A DNA stretch of 64,000 nt from Apiospora phragmitis. Lineage: Eukaryota; Ascomycota; Sordariomycetes; Amphisphaeriales; Apiosporaceae. The notes under the pieces were generated by a model. The model saw nothing but the letters and a program-made list of their open reading frames with translations, made no database searches and was not told the origin of the DNA. The translations under genes were made by a program, and so were the position numbers. This document shows, piece after piece, positions 25,066-37,009 of the stretch (the stretch's first letter is position 1; each line of letters begins with the position of its first letter). The DNA is taken from assembly GCA_038363925.1 (NCBI GenBank), contig JAQQWL010000001.1, forward strand, positions 1,054,001-1,118,000, read 5' to 3'.

Positions 25066-26361
25066 ATGACACCCCGAGTATCGGTCAAGGCCTTTCTGGC
25101 CATAGCCCGTACAGCTCTAACCGCCCCACCATCAAAACGGCAAACACCTCTCACCTTTGTCGTGGGCAATGAGTCGGCCGGTAAGTCTGCCCGGCTCATA
25201 CCACATCCACTCATGTTACCGAGTCTGACATTAGTCTCTCAGATCTCGACTCCCTGTGCTCGGCCATTCTGCTGGCCTACCTGCGCACCCATTCGCCCCC
25301 GCATACACTGCACATCCCCCTTTGTCACATCCCGCGAGATGATTTATCCCTGCGCCCCGAGTTCACCTCGGTGCTGCGCCGCGCGGGAACCTCGCCTGAT
25401 GATGTCATCAACCTTTCCGAGCTGCCAGGAGCCGGGAGCTTGAGTCCTGCCGACACGCGCTGGCTGCTCGTCGACCACAACGCGCTGACGGGCCAGCTGG
25501 CCCAGCTCTACAGCGCTCAGATCGAGGCCTGCATCGATCACCACGCCGACGAGGCCAAGGTGCCCCGGGACAGCCCGCTGCGCGTCATCGAGAAGAGGGG
25601 GAGCTGCGCAAGCCTCGTCGTGGCGCAATGCCGCGATGCCTGGGACGCGCTGTCTGCCACGTCGTCGTCTGAGGAGGAGGAGGGAGCACGGGCAGTCGAT
25701 GCCAACTTGGCCTATCTGGGCCTTGGCCCCATCTTGATCGACACTTCCAACCTCCAGAATGCGGACAAGACGACAAAGTTTGACACGGACGCTGCGTCGT
25801 ACTCTTGAGTCCAAGTTGAAAGGCGGCGCCGAGTCTGCTGCCGCCAGAAGCGCAAGTGGCTCGTCGGCATCCTACGAGAGAAAGGCATTTCACGACGAGG
25901 TTGCGAACCTAAAGGAAGACATCACGTCCTTGTCATTACGCGATATCCTGCGAAAAGATTACAAGGAGTGGGAGGATGCTGGTGTACGGCTGGGCACATC
26001 GTCGGTACCACAGGATTTCGCCTTCCTGGCCAAGAAGGCTGGGGGCGAGGACGCGCTGGCCGAGCGGATACGCGAATGGGCCAAAGAGAAGGACTTGGGG
26101 CTCATGGCAGTGCTGACGACATCATCAGACGATGGAAAATTCAAGAGAGAGATGCTGGTATGGGCGCAATCAGAGGAGGCTGTCCAAGCAGCTAAGAAAT
26201 TTGAGAAGCAACGCAGCGAAGAGCTGGGCTTGAGTCCATGGAACAATGGCACACTCGACGTTGATGGAGAGGGTCGTTGGAGGAGGTGCTGGGCTCAAGC
26301 GAACATAAAAAACAGCCGGAAACAAATTGCGCCCATGCTACGCGAGGCACTGGGTGCGTAG
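25066..26361 (+). CDS. PPX1: PPX1-type exopolyphosphatase (DHH/DHHA2), frameshifted
   Basis: Releases orthophosphate from polyphosphate ends. Exon 1 is 25066-25180, the intron 25181-25242, and exon 2 25243-26361. DHH motif I is GNESADLDS (residues 34-42, spanning the intron), the metal site is VDHNALTGQ, and the signature is IDHHADEAKV. The DHHA2 C-terminus runs from about residue 250 (LRDILRKDYKEW, MAVLTTSSDDG) to LREALGA. The frame moves by one between 25798 and 25808: the first frame stops at TGA 25806-25808, while the next continues LESKLKGG. Removing one base gives 1233 nt, 410 aa, close to the family size. No plausible intron can bridge it. Same pattern of single-base shifts as other genes here, so I treat the gene as functional. 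Confidence 0.88.
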
Positions 26362-26709
26362 GTAGGCCATCCGCAAATGTCCATAGCCAAGTGAGTATAC
26401 ATTGCTTTCCTGGTAAATACGCCCCAATATCTCTTTCCATTGACATACAGCTTGCTAGTTGGATGTGATTTGCAACGAACAACGGCCTTTGTTCTGCGGC
26501 TTGTCAACATGATAGAGTGGCATGAATGGCTATTGTTATTGTCGGCTCATGTCTTCGGGCCATTGTTGCCAAATATTTCGCTTTGTCTGTCCCCCGAGAA
26601 ATGGTCGATATAAAGCCAGAGATTACGGCCCGTATTGTTTTTCATATGTAGAAACGCAGCACACAAACACTCAGGGTTCCTTACGCTTAAACGTTGACAC
26701 GTTTTGACA
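26362..26709. promoter_or_regulatory. Upstream region of the RING-like gene
   Basis: 348 bp between tandem genes on the plus strand. It must hold the PPX1 3' end and the next promoter. The last 20 bp read AAACGTTGACACGTTTTGAC, containing a near-palindrome AAACGTTGACACGTTT just before the start. Confidence 0.45.
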
Positions 26710-27879
26710 ATGGCTACCAACATGTCTGGAACAGGAGAAAATGGGCATGTACCCAACCATAGCCAGAGCGCAAGTGAGCCTCCGCCACCTCCGCCTACAT
26801 CCTCTGTAGTTCCTCCTCCCCCGCCACCACCTGCTCCCCACCCTCCTCGACCAGTCGTGGCTATCCCTCAAGGGTTGGAATCTGCCTCTTGGCGTCAGAC
26901 GGCACCGATTCCTACGGTTGAGCTAACCCCGATTCCGCTTCAAGAGGCCGCCCCTGCAAGAAGGCTCCGTGAGTTAACTCCGATTCCTCTCCAGGAGACT
27001 CCCCCTGCAAGAAGGCGGCTCCGTGAGCTAAGACCCGCTCCTCCACGCGAGGAAGTGCCACGCGAGGAAAGGCGTGGCCCAAATCTCGCTCTATCGTCCG
27101 AGGTAGTTAACGTGGCTTTGCCGCAGCCGCAGCCCACACAGATACCTTTCCAGGCGCCGCCGCAGCCCCAGCCGCCCCAGCCGCAACCTGAAACCATCTC
27201 CATTCCCGCAATGTACGCGCCCCCGCCCGGGAACCTCCACCCGTTGTTGATGCAGATGTACATCCACTACCAAGACCCCGGCCGCCAGCAAGCGCGCATC
27301 ATCTCCCACACGGCGCAGTTCCGCGACATCTCGCCCTACATCGACACGGGCCTCGACCCCGCGAGCGGCCAGCCCGTGCTTCTCGACCTCGAGTGCCCGT
27401 GCTACCACTACCACCTCGACGTGCCGCGGCGGGTGTCGCCCAACGACTTCCCGGACGCGCCGCTCGAGCCCCTGGCCGTGCTGCCCTGCGGCCACATGCT
27501 GGGCGCGCACTGCCTGGACCGCTGGATGCGCGACCTCGATGACGAGGGCAAGGAGCCCGACTGCCCGCTCTGCCGCTTCAAGCTGACCTACCGCAAGTGC
27601 GGCTGCCTCCTGCGCGTCCGCGAGTACAACTGGCTGCTCCCCCGCGAGCAGCAAATACCGCTCACCCTGCCCGAGGGCGGCCGTGTGGACCTGAACTGTG
27701 GGCCGCACCGCGACCGCCGCGCCGAGAGGAAGCTGCGCAAGTGGATGGACGAGCACTTGCCGGCGAACGCGGCGCACGGGTCGATCACGAGGGCGCAAGA
27801 GATGCGCCTTCATGCTTGCATCGGTGGACTGGCTCGATCAGCTAGGAACTGGCATCGGGAAAATGCACCCAGATGGTAA
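26710..27879 (+). CDS. Proline-rich protein with RING-like zinc finger, unknown function
   Basis: Single exon, 389 aa. Residues 1-60 are rich in Pro with runs of PPPPPP. About residues 72-115 hold two near-copies of ELTPIPLQE-x-PPARR-LR, followed by a degenerate third (ELRPAPPREE). A PQPQP stretch comes next. The C-terminal half has possible zinc ligands in RING-like order: ECPCYHYH, LPCGHMLGAHCLDRWM, PDCPLC, then RKCGC. This suggests an E3 ubiquitin ligase or a related zinc module, but the first pair is followed by an unusually long loop before CGH. The basic C-terminus ends with ENAPRW. The stop TAA lies inside a four-copy GGTAA repeat, so a spliced longer form is possible. I do not recognise a named orthologue. 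Confidence 0.75.
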   Translation: MATNMSGTGENGHVPNHSQSASEPPPPPPTSSVVPPPPPPPAPHPPRPVVAIPQGLESASWRQTAPIPTVELTPIPLQEAAPARRLRELTPIPLQETPPARRRLRELRPAPPREEVPREERRGPNLALSSEVVNVALPQPQPTQIPFQAPPQPQPPQPQPETISIPAMYAPPPGNLHPLLMQMYIHYQDPGRQQARIISHTAQFRDISPYIDTGLDPASGQPVLLDLECPCYHYHLDVPRRVSPNDFPDAPLEPLAVLPCGHMLGAHCLDRWMRDLDDEGKEPDCPLCRFKLTYRKCGCLLRVREYNWLLPREQQIPLTLPEGGRVDLNCGPHRDRRAERKLRKWMDEHLPANAAHGSITRAQEMRLHACIGGLARSARNWHRENAPRW

Positions 27880-27894
27880 GGTAAGGTAAGGTAA
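27875..27894 (+). repeat. (GGTAA)4 at the end of the RING-like gene
   Basis: Four perfect copies of GGTAA. The first contains the stop codon TAA; each copy followed by G makes a GTAAG splice-donor-like site. Confidence 0.9.
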
Positions 27895-28171
27895 GTGGTG
27901 GCTTTGTCGGGTGTATTAGTGCAACCGTTCGTCCCTTGCGTGAATACATGGTTTTGTCTTTGGCCCGCGTGGAATCCTCGAATCCCTTGTCAATGCTAAA
28001 CTGTAAATACTATAGATTACTAGATGTAATTATAAGATAAAACAGACAGCGCCTTGGATGTGGTTTTCATAGTGGAACGTCAAGTCATTATTAATTCGAG
28101 TACTTGGTCAATAATAATAATAGCAACCCCTTTTTGTTACCACCCAAGCTAACTCACTGTGACTAAATGGT

Positions 28172-29355
28172 TTAAACAGCAGAAGCAATAGCATCGAGCC
28201 ACTTTGCTAGGCGGTATCCTTGTTTTGCGATCTGCAGGGAAACAACTGGCTGCCCCCTCGTCGTGTAATCGCCGCCCAAGTCCTGATCCTCCACGGCACT
28301 GACACCCCCCTCAAGCACGGTCGAGCAGACATAGGCATTGGACTCGGTGGCCCAGCCTAGAGTGATGTTCTGAGCATCCGCAAGGCTTAAATCGCTCACC
28401 CAGCCAGCAGCCTGGGACTCGTAGATGCCAGACTTGATTGCTATCAGGTTGCAGAGAGAGAGAGTCAGCACACGAAAACATGCATATTGCGTGCTCATCA
28501 AAGGTTGAGGTCTAGGAAAGAGGGAGGAAGGACGAGAACGCACCCATGGTCAAATTGGCAGCCCATGACCTAGCAGAAGTCAAGGAGGAGCCACCCGAGA
28601 CAGACTCGGGGATCTCGGAGTCCCAGACGTGGTGCAGGTTGGTTTCCTCGCCGCTATAATCGACAGGAATCCCATTTCCACCCTTTTCGAGGTTCTCATT
28701 ATGTAGCGGCTGCCCTATGTCCCCGAGAAAATGGATAACAAACTAAAAACCGGGTGGCATTTAGTGATAGTCTTAGGCACTGCCGGAAGCCAGGATACTT
28801 CAAGCAGATATACATACCTTGGCAGCCATCTGGCGCTCTGACGAGTCTAAATCCGCGTCCAGCAGGCGGTTGGTCTACCACATGTCAGCTATTCTGTCTG
28901 CTCGCACCCTCTCTCTCTCCTCTCTCCGCCCCTTCCTGTCCAGTAAAAAAGTAACGCGAAGCGAACAGCTAAGCCCGGGGTCTACTCACATAATTCGAGA
29001 TAGCGCTCACGATGCACCCGCCCTCGCCGCAGTCGCGCGCGAAGTCGACGCCGCAGCTCGAGGGCGGGCTGTCCTGGGCGTCGATGTAGTGGAAGCCGGA
29101 CGAGAACTTGCCGGCCTCGGTGTGGCCGTACGGGTCGGCCCAGCTCGCGACCGAGGCGAGGTAGTTGGCGGAGGCATCCGCCATGAGGTTCTGGAAGTAG
29201 GTACAGGTGCCCGCGGCAACAAAGTCGGTGGCGACGTACGCCACCGTCTCGTGGCCCATGGCGCCCCAGGCTTGAACGCCAGGGAGCAGAAGGGATGCTG
29301 CCGTGGCCGCGGAGAGGAGCATCTTGTTGTTGCTGCTGGCTGGGATGCGGATCAT
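28172..29355 (-). CDS. Secreted S1/P1-type nuclease
   Basis: Zinc-dependent single-strand-specific nuclease of the S1/P1 family, acting on extracellular RNA and DNA. Exons on the minus strand are 29355-28990, 28874-28818, 28742-28544 and 28440-28172; 296 aa, intact. The signal peptide ends VQA, leaving Trp30 as the mature N-terminus, which is required because its amino group binds zinc. Further ligands appear as MGHETV (H35), ASWADPYGHT, FHYIDAQD, FVIHFLGDIGQPLH (H145, D149) and NLHHVWDSEI (H179, D182). The family length is about 290. The start at 29355 gives a normal signal peptide; a second Met 11 residues later would also serve. Introns 1 and 3 contain GA/CT-rich simple repeats. Confidence 0.93.
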
Positions 29356-30085
29356 TTCGACAAAAAAAGGCTACAAGAGTTCGTTTGGAGACGTAGTCTT
29401 GTGGTCCTGGGAGATTTTAAGGTCCAACAGGTGACAGGAGCCCTCCCAGCATCGTACTTATACCATGCCATGCGCACATGACGGATCGAGCCACACCACT
29501 GGCGTTAGCTGCATCGACAAGATGGAAGACAATTTCACTGCCGCTGGCTATGTTGTGAAACAGGGCCAATCAAGCAATTGTAACTACCACAACAGGCCTG
29601 TCAGGGCCATCTATGCGCACTAGGACAGGCACCACTTGCCCGCCAGCCAATCGCGCGCCGCACGTTGCCAAGCTTCACGGGGTCGTTCGCTAGATCCGCT
29701 AGAGCGCCCCAGCACCTTTGATTACTTTATGTGGCTACACAATGCACACCGCACATCGTTTGTGGTGCGCAAGATAACGAACTGGATGCTCAATAATCAG
29801 CTTCACATGCAGACATGCCTAGAGCTGCAGAACAATGATTCCAGCGACAGAGACGAGCATCGGCGTCCCAAGCCATAATATATACATTCGTTGTAAAAGT
29901 ACAGTTAACTTTTAGCATCTCATCACAAGGCCGTAGTGGCGCCTCCTTCGGAGTACTGCACGAGAATATGTGACCCGTGCAACCGTTCAATGTCTTTCCA
30001 TGAGACGGCAATAATTCCTAGAAACATCGTACATTTGGGTAAACGGAAACACCCAGGACGACTAGCAGCTCTCGTACGCAGCCAC
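29356..30085. other. Intergenic region, S1 nuclease promoter and ATP25 3' end
   Basis: 730 bp with no recognisable gene. The part next to the nuclease gene should be its promoter; the rest the ATP25 3' flank. Confidence 0.5.
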
Positions 30086-32129
30086 TTAGATCGAAGGGAT
30101 GATACTCCTAACGAGCTTGACAAACTCCCGATTCGCCAATGCTTGTGTTAAGGGACTGCCTGAATCAACTGGCAATGTCGCGGCGTGCTCTTCTGCTCGA
30201 GGATCGGCAAGACGGACACATCCGAGGACTGCCTCGCGCACACCATGAGTGGGCTGGACCGGCGGGTTTTCCTTCAGCATCTCCGGGAAACAACGACGAA
30301 GCGCCGAGGCGCAAAGGGTGGATGATTGTGTTCTCGTCATCAGACGGTACATGTACAGATAAAGAGATTCTGACCGCGGCTGCATGTATTGGGGCGGCAT
30401 GCGCCATACTTCCCAAAAGCGATCCCAGTTTTGCTGCCTTGCATATGCGCCGAGGAGCTTAACCAGCAGATCCTCACCCATGTAAGGCAATCGAGCTTGC
30501 ACCAGGAGAACTTCGAGTCGTGTCTGAAGAGCCATGGTTGCTGTGTCGGCGTCTGAATCCATGGAGATGGCCTCAATTATTGCAACAATGACGTCATTGG
30601 TGATGACGTTCTGGCCACGGAGTTGCAACGAGCCGAGAAGATCCAGAGCTGCCGCATTCTTCTCTTGCAAGGCGGCATCAGATGCAGAGTAAATACAAGA
30701 GAGAATGTCGAGGCATTGCTCTCGCGAGGCCAGTATAGCACCTGTGCGGTATTGCGTTACCAAGGTTCTGATGTTGTCGATTCCGGAGTACGATGGGTGT
30801 CTGAGCTGACGGCCCCTACACTCTAGAGCCAATCGCAGACTCCATATGTATTCTGAAGGTACATCTTGAATGGCTAACGCTAACAACCGATCGAACGCAG
30901 GAGAAGCCAGCAAATCTTTCATCTCCGCTGAAGTAGCCTGATGTACATGAGTATGGAGTAGCTCAAGAGCGCGAAGCTTCTCCTCTCCGGCATACCGTAG
31001 CTGCTTCGATAATTCTTTTAAGTGCCCCTTAGGATAGGCTTCCTGCGAAGAGGCAGATGTCGTTGGGCTGCTGTGAACAGTTGAAGAAGTAGACATCGAT
31101 TTGGACTGCGTTGAAGCAAGACGGTTAGCGCCAGGCGTTTGATCGGATGGCAAGTGCGGTCGTGTTGGAGGATGTGTTATTGAAGACTGTCCTGGCGCAG
31201 CAATGCCTGTAGCCGGATTTGCTGCATCCTTTTGCGAATTTTGAAGTGCCTGTCTCTCCATTGATCTCTGCCACAGGGTTTCGAGGCCAAGCTCTGCTCT
31301 TCGGGCCTCTGTCATGATCTGAACCACGATTGTGGAACCTTTCTGGGGACACCGAAACCAGCGACGCGGCCGTCCTCGGAAACAACAGTAACGTCCTCGC
31401 TGCTGCGGTTAAGGGTTCCCAGATTAACACAGATCCAACCAGTTGAGATGCCATCATCGGCGTCATCGGTGCCCATGGTGCCCAGGAACTTCGCCCTCTT
31501 GGCTTTTCTCCGGAGCTTGGTCTTGCGCTCGTTCGGGCCCAGCAAACCATCGGCATCGGCGTGGACTTTGTGTTGGTAGCGTAGCCAGCGCACCAAGCGG
31601 CTTGCAGAGACGTGGAGGTGGCGCTCGCTACGTGCGTTTCCAAACAACATGATCAAGTTGGGGCCTAATGCGGCGGGCGGGTTAAGCTCCCGCAAGTTTA
31701 GCAGCGAGAGCTCTTCAAGACCCATTTCCTCGGTTGTATATTCCAGCAGCGACTGGATGATAGCAGGTGAATCTGCCGGCACCTCTGGCAAGGGGGCGGT
31801 TCAGCCACTGGCGCATGGGTGGGTGGCTCTACCTGGAGATACCAAGGAACCTCTGCATCTTGCGAGTCTGCCACTTGACCATCCTCAGCAATCTCGGGCT
31901 CCGTTTCCTGTGGGGATTGGGGCTTGCCAGCTTCACTTGACGATGAACGAACAGGCGCCGCGGAAAAGCGGCGCAAAGCTGGAACCGAGAGAGCGAGACG
32001 CCTGGTAGTGTATGCTTGAGATGTAATGTAAGGGGACGTTGGTGCGAGGAACAGCTTAAACACGGAAGCACGACAATGAGAGCAACCTGCTGAAGCTGCC
32101 GCTTCCAGTGCACGTCTGGCAGCCATCAT
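30086..32129 (-). CDS. ATP25: ATP25, mitochondrial ATP synthase biogenesis factor, frameshifted
   Basis: ATP25 stabilises the mRNA of mitochondrially encoded ATP synthase subunit 9 and assists its ring assembly. No intron is needed; with two one-base losses restored the gene is 2046 nt, 681 aa. A basic presequence with [11 protein letters not shown] and [19 protein letters not shown] fits mitochondrial import. The N-terminal RsfS-like domain has [20 protein letters not shown] and [21 protein letters not shown]. The C-terminal half is the helical ATP25 domain ([20 protein letters not shown]). Frame breaks lie at the G run 31792-31796 (coding C run, one base short before PEVPADSP) and at CC 31338-31339 (coding GG, one short before [11 protein letters not shown]). 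It is divergent from the mitochondrial RNA polymerase gene. Confidence 0.9.
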
Positions 32130-32877
32130 CTCATGCCGTAGCGTAGCGGTATGAGTTGCCAGTGGAAGAAGATAAGAAGAATTGAAATCGTGATGTGAGA
32201 ACCAGTCCTTCTACTGCTCTCGTCTAGACCTCCAGCTCTAATCCAATGATGAACAAAATGGGCAGTTAGTTTACAGATACCTACGCTATCGGAAAATCTT
32301 AAAGCTCCCGTCTCCCAGCTGTACTCGTAGGTACCGACCACCTATGGAAGCAGAGCGAGCTGGAGGCGGGGTTGTTTCTTCTAGATTATATCCAATGAGA
32401 AGCCCGAATTCCGTACCCCGCTAAGCTCAGAACTTGTTAGAGTCTTCAGTACATGACTTATGCACTTATCAATCAAAACGATGGAAAAATTTGGGCTGAA
32501 AATAAACTGGACCCCCGAAGCCGATTACAATTGTCGTTTTGCCTCTCACGATAAACTATTCCTTCACCTTGGTCCTTATCCATCCTTCCTCCCATTTGAT
32601 GAATACTCCTCGGGTTCATTTGGTTGAAGGCCGAGCATAGACACTGTTGGTTGTCTTGCAACCTGTACTTTACCTCTTTTCTTCCATTGTACTATCTATC
32701 CTCCGTTTAATGTGGGCTGAGGCCGTCGTGGGTATCTATCAACCTGCTCGCAGTTAACTTGGTCTGCCGCCGCTCCTTTGCCTCCCACATTTCCTACCAA
32801 TCTCAGCCGGTACACTTTGTCGCAATGTTTGTGCGACCTTCGGCTGAGGGAGCCTGTCGCTACCGAGGACACAGACT
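32130..32877. promoter_or_regulatory. Divergent region ATP25/RPO41
   Basis: About 750 bp between two mitochondrial-biogenesis genes, possibly co-regulated. The last 120 bp are open in one frame with Arg/Ser-rich residues (VCRRSFASHISYQS), so the RPO41 N-terminus might begin further upstream if another base error exists. Confidence 0.5.
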
Positions 32878-35800
32878 ATGAGACGACCCCAGCTGTCCTC
32901 AAGATGTCCCTCGCTCCAGACTTCCGCTACGACGCCGAGTCTACGGCCTTTAGTCACACGACCAGATCTACTCCCTTGGAGACGGAGAACCAACGCGCCT
33001 GTTACTCCGGGCTCGCTTCACGATAGCAGACTGTTAGCCACGGCCATGGATGATCCCCGAACCCGCTCATTGTCCGCCGCCTACCCTCCGCCGCCCCCGG
33101 CACTGCCTCGCTTCCTTTACGAATTGCGCTCATTCGATCCTTCGCACCCGTTGATGGTGACAGAGCCCGAAGACCCTCTACCACGATCGCGCACATCCCC
33201 AGCTGGTGTTCCAGGCGAAGCCGATTCCATGATGTCAGTCTTCGAGGCCTGTATTCAGGTTGACCAGTTGGACCGCGCTGCGGCTGTCCTTAAGCGCTTC
33301 GGTGACATGAATGTTCTATCGGGGGACGAATTGATCAGACTTCATAATGTTTTCCTTCATGCCAATATAGAGCAGTTCTACAATCGCCCGAATCTCAAGT
33401 GGGCCGAGTCTATGCGGACATGGTACGAAACGCGAATCCGAGCCATGGGTCTTCCCCAGAACGCCGAGACTATCGCCTCCATGCTGAAGGTTTCGCTGCT
33501 CTCCAACTACGAACCTGAAAAACTCGAGCGGCTAGTCAATCGTTACATGGGCATGATGCCTGGTGATGCTGGTCTCGAAGTCTTCACATATTCCAGTATT
33601 CTATCCGACCAGGATCTCGCCACCATTACGAGCTTGTGCACTACCCACAACATAGATCCGGACGCTTTCGTGGATCTCCCCATGGAGGAAGAACCAGACC
33701 TGTCCGAGTTAACACATGACCCAGTGGCAGCTGAGTCAACAACAACAACAACAACAACAAACAACCCTTCAGTACCTGGAACCGGTGGGTCCGAAGTACT
33801 TTCCCGTGCCCCAAAAGGGCCTTGGTCTGAAATCACTGCAAGAAGTGCTATCTTTCTTCTCTGATATCAAAGGACGGGATTTGTCAGGACTTTCCTACAA
33901 CGAAAAACGTGAGATACAATCCAGGCTTGAACGTGATTGTGTTGATGCTGCAATTCGCCGCTGGAGAGAAGAGAACGATAATTTGAAAAAGATGGGGCGA
34001 AACTCATCTTTATCAACCACTGCCTTGAATTCTCAGCTTTATGATTGGCAAGTGGCTCTTGAAGCAAAACTGGAGGAAGAATTCACCTCCTTCGAGGAGT
34101 CGGAGACTCGCCCGAACAAGAACCAGGCGGATATGGAGCGGTGTGTCTACGCCCCTTTTATGAGACAATCTACCCCAACTCGTTTGGCTGCCGTTACGAT
34201 TTTAAGTATCCTCAACATCATTGCCCAACAGGGTGCCGATAACGGAGCCCTGATAGGACCGGCCATTCAAACCCTCGGCAAGGCTGTCGAAGAAGACATC
34301 AGATCGCAACAGCGCGGTGCTGAGCGCGCCCTTGAGCACAAGCTGAAGGCCGCCGAGTACGCTCGGAGGCGCGTACTTCGACGAAGCCCAGACGAAGCGG
34401 AATCATCACCTTCATCTCAGCCCCTAGAAGCGGAGTCTGCCACCAACCAGTCAAACGTCGTGGAAGCACCCAAATTTGATACTGCAACATGGCCTGTCTA
34501 TGTCAAAACACAACTCGGCGCTGCTTTAGTCTCGGCTCTCATTGATACTGCTAAGGTCACAGTTCGACGGGAGCATCCGGAGACGAAGAAGATGGTGAGC
34601 CAGGTTCAACCAGCTTTTGCCCATAATGCTGTATTCAAAAAAGGAAAGAGGGTTGGCATGATTGCACCCAACAAATACCTATCTGATCTTCTGAAGCGCG
34701 AACCTCGTGCGGATTTCCTCGCACGCCATTTGCCCATGTTGGTAGAACCCGAGCCATGGACAAAATTTGACAAGGGCGGATTTATCAACTCTCATTCCAC
34801 GGTCATCCGCGTCAAACACGGCGAGGTCGACCAAAAGATTTACGCAGAAGCGGCCATCAAGAGGGGTGACATGGAGCAGGTCTGCAAAGGACTGGATGTT
34901 CTCGGCAAGACTGGTTGGAAGGTTAACCGGCCGATCTTTGATGTCATGCTCCAGGCATGGAACAGCGGGGAGGGAATTGCGAATATACCACCACTCAACC
35001 CAGACATCCCACATCCAGCGGAACCCGAGTCCCACGAGGACCCGATGCAACGAAGAACATGGATTCGCGCAGTCAAAGCCGCTGAAAACGAGAAATCAGG
35101 TCTTCATTCGGAACGATGCTTCATGAATTTTCAACTTGAAATCGCCAATGCTTTCAAGGAGCAGACTTTCTATTCCCCCACAACATGGATTTTCGTGGTC
35201 GCGCCTACCCAATTCCAACTTACCTGAATCATATGGGTGCCGACAATACGCGTGGTCTTCTACAATTTGCTCAAGGCAAGACACTCGGCGAGAGTGGCCT
35301 GAGATGGTTAAAGGTTCACTTGGCCAATGTTTTCGGCTTTGACAAGGCAAGCATCTCTGAACGCGAACAATTTGCGATGGATAACCTGGAAAACATCCGC
35401 GACTCTGTGGCGAACCCACTGAACGGGAATGGTTGGTGGTTGAAAGCCGAGGATAATTGGCAATGCTTGGCAGCTTGTTTCGAACTCAAGGCTGCAATGG
35501 ACTTACCTGATCCAACCCAATATGTCTCACATCTTCCTGTCCACCAGGATGGTACTTGCAACGGCCTTCAGCATTACGCTGCCCTAGGCGGCGATCTTTG
35601 GGGTGCCCAGCAGGTCAATCTTGTCCCTGGAGATCGACCTGCTGACGTGTATTCGGCTGTGGCCAACCTCGTCAAGGAGAGTGTAGCTGAGGATATCAAG
35701 TCGGATAACTTCCTTGCTAAAGCCGTCAATGGCAAGATCACTCGAAAGGTTGTGAAGCAAACGGTAATGACCAATGTCTACGGAGTCACATATATTGGAG

Positions 35801-37009
35801 CTCGAGCCCAGGTGAAGAAACAACTGGATGCGGCGTATCCTCATATCGAGACTGAGACTGGCGTTCCTTCCTTCTTACTGGCCTCTTATCTTGCGGTCAA
35901 GATCTTCAAAGCTCTCGGTACTATGTTTCGTGGAGCCCACGATATTCAGTATTGGCTCGGGAGAATGTGCTGGCCGTGTATGCAAAGCCCTGACCCCTGA
36001 GCAGATGGACAGGCTCGAACAAAAAGACTCGGCAACTGAGAAGTCGAAGAAAAAGAAGTTAGGAGTCAAGAAGATGTCACCGACAGATGAGCTCTTGAGT
36101 CAATTCAGATCGACGATTGTTTGGACGACGCCGCTACGCCTACCGGTTGTCCAACCCTACCGCAAAACTGCTACCCGATGCATCTCTACATCATTGCAAG
36201 ACCTCAATCTTCAAGTTCCCGATCGAGCGGACCCCGTCAACCGGCGGAAGCAGCTTCAAGCTTTCCCTCCCAACTTCATTCATTCGCTGGATGCTACGCA
36301 CATGCTTCTCTCAGCTCTCGAATGCAATGAGTTGGGTCTCCAGTTCGCTGCTGTTCACGACTCCTTTTGGACCCATGCGGGAGATGTTGACGTGATGAAC
36401 CGTGTACTTCGTGATTCTTTCATCCGTATTCACAGCGAGAACGTCATTGAACGACTGGCTTCTGAGTTTGAAGCACGCTACAAGGGCTCGCTTTATCTTG
36501 CTAAGGTGCCTCCTGGCACCCAGGTGGATAAAGAAATTGCAGCACATCGAAAAGCAGTTAAGCTCAGTCTGCAACAAGAATTGCTTCAGGAACGACAACG
36601 ACTCCAGCTTCTCAGTTCTGATGATCCTGCCGATGTCGAAAAAGGAAAAAGTTTGAAGACCCCAGCAAGCATTTTTGAGGCTTATGAGGCAGCACACGAA
36701 TCAATTGCCGCCGAGGATTTGGAGGAAGTAGGTCTTGGAAATCTGCCGCCAGTCGAAACAATCGTCAAGGCGCAGGAACTTGAGGAGGGCGAGGAAAAGA
36801 CGACAGAAATTGCATCTGGTGAAAACCCGGAGTACGCCCAATCGTTGATGCATGCTGGCCACTTCGAAACGACGGTCACTGCGAAGAAGAAGAAGGTCGT
36901 TACCTCGAAAGCCACCCACATTTGGTTGCCACTCAAGATCCCCAAGATCCCTGAGAAGGGTAATTTCGATGTCTCCGAGTTAAAGACGAGCCAATACTTC
37001 TTCTCCTGA
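32878..37009 (+). CDS. RPO41: Mitochondrial DNA-directed RNA polymerase, three frameshifts
   Basis: Single-subunit T7-like RNA polymerase that transcribes mitochondrial DNA. The span reads in four consecutive frame segments; removing or adding one base at three sites gives 4131 nt, 1376 aa, without introns. The N-terminus is Arg/Ser-rich and nearly free of acidic residues (MRRPQLSSRCPSLQTSATT), fitting a presequence. An N-terminal PPR-like helical domain follows (MSVFEACIQVDQLDRAAAVL). The polymerase core shows MDFRGRAYPIPTYLNHMGAD, motif A HQDGTCNGLQHYAALGGD, the O-helix KVVKQTVMTNVYGVT, and motif C AVHDSFWTHAGDVD. Shift sites: the (CAA)n tract near 33738-33765 (+1), TATTCCCCCA at 35171-35180 (-1), and GGG at 35959-35961 (+1). 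As the enzyme is essential for mitochondrial function, errors are likelier than decay. Confidence 0.92.

Noticed and set aside
25798..25830. Tiny intron to explain the PPX1 frame change
   Set aside because: Available GT..AG pairs give introns of only 14-33 nt, below the workable size.
33738..33765. CAA repeat as a programmed frameshift site
   Set aside because: No slippery heptamer or pseudoknot is evident, and two further shifts in the same gene need a common explanation.
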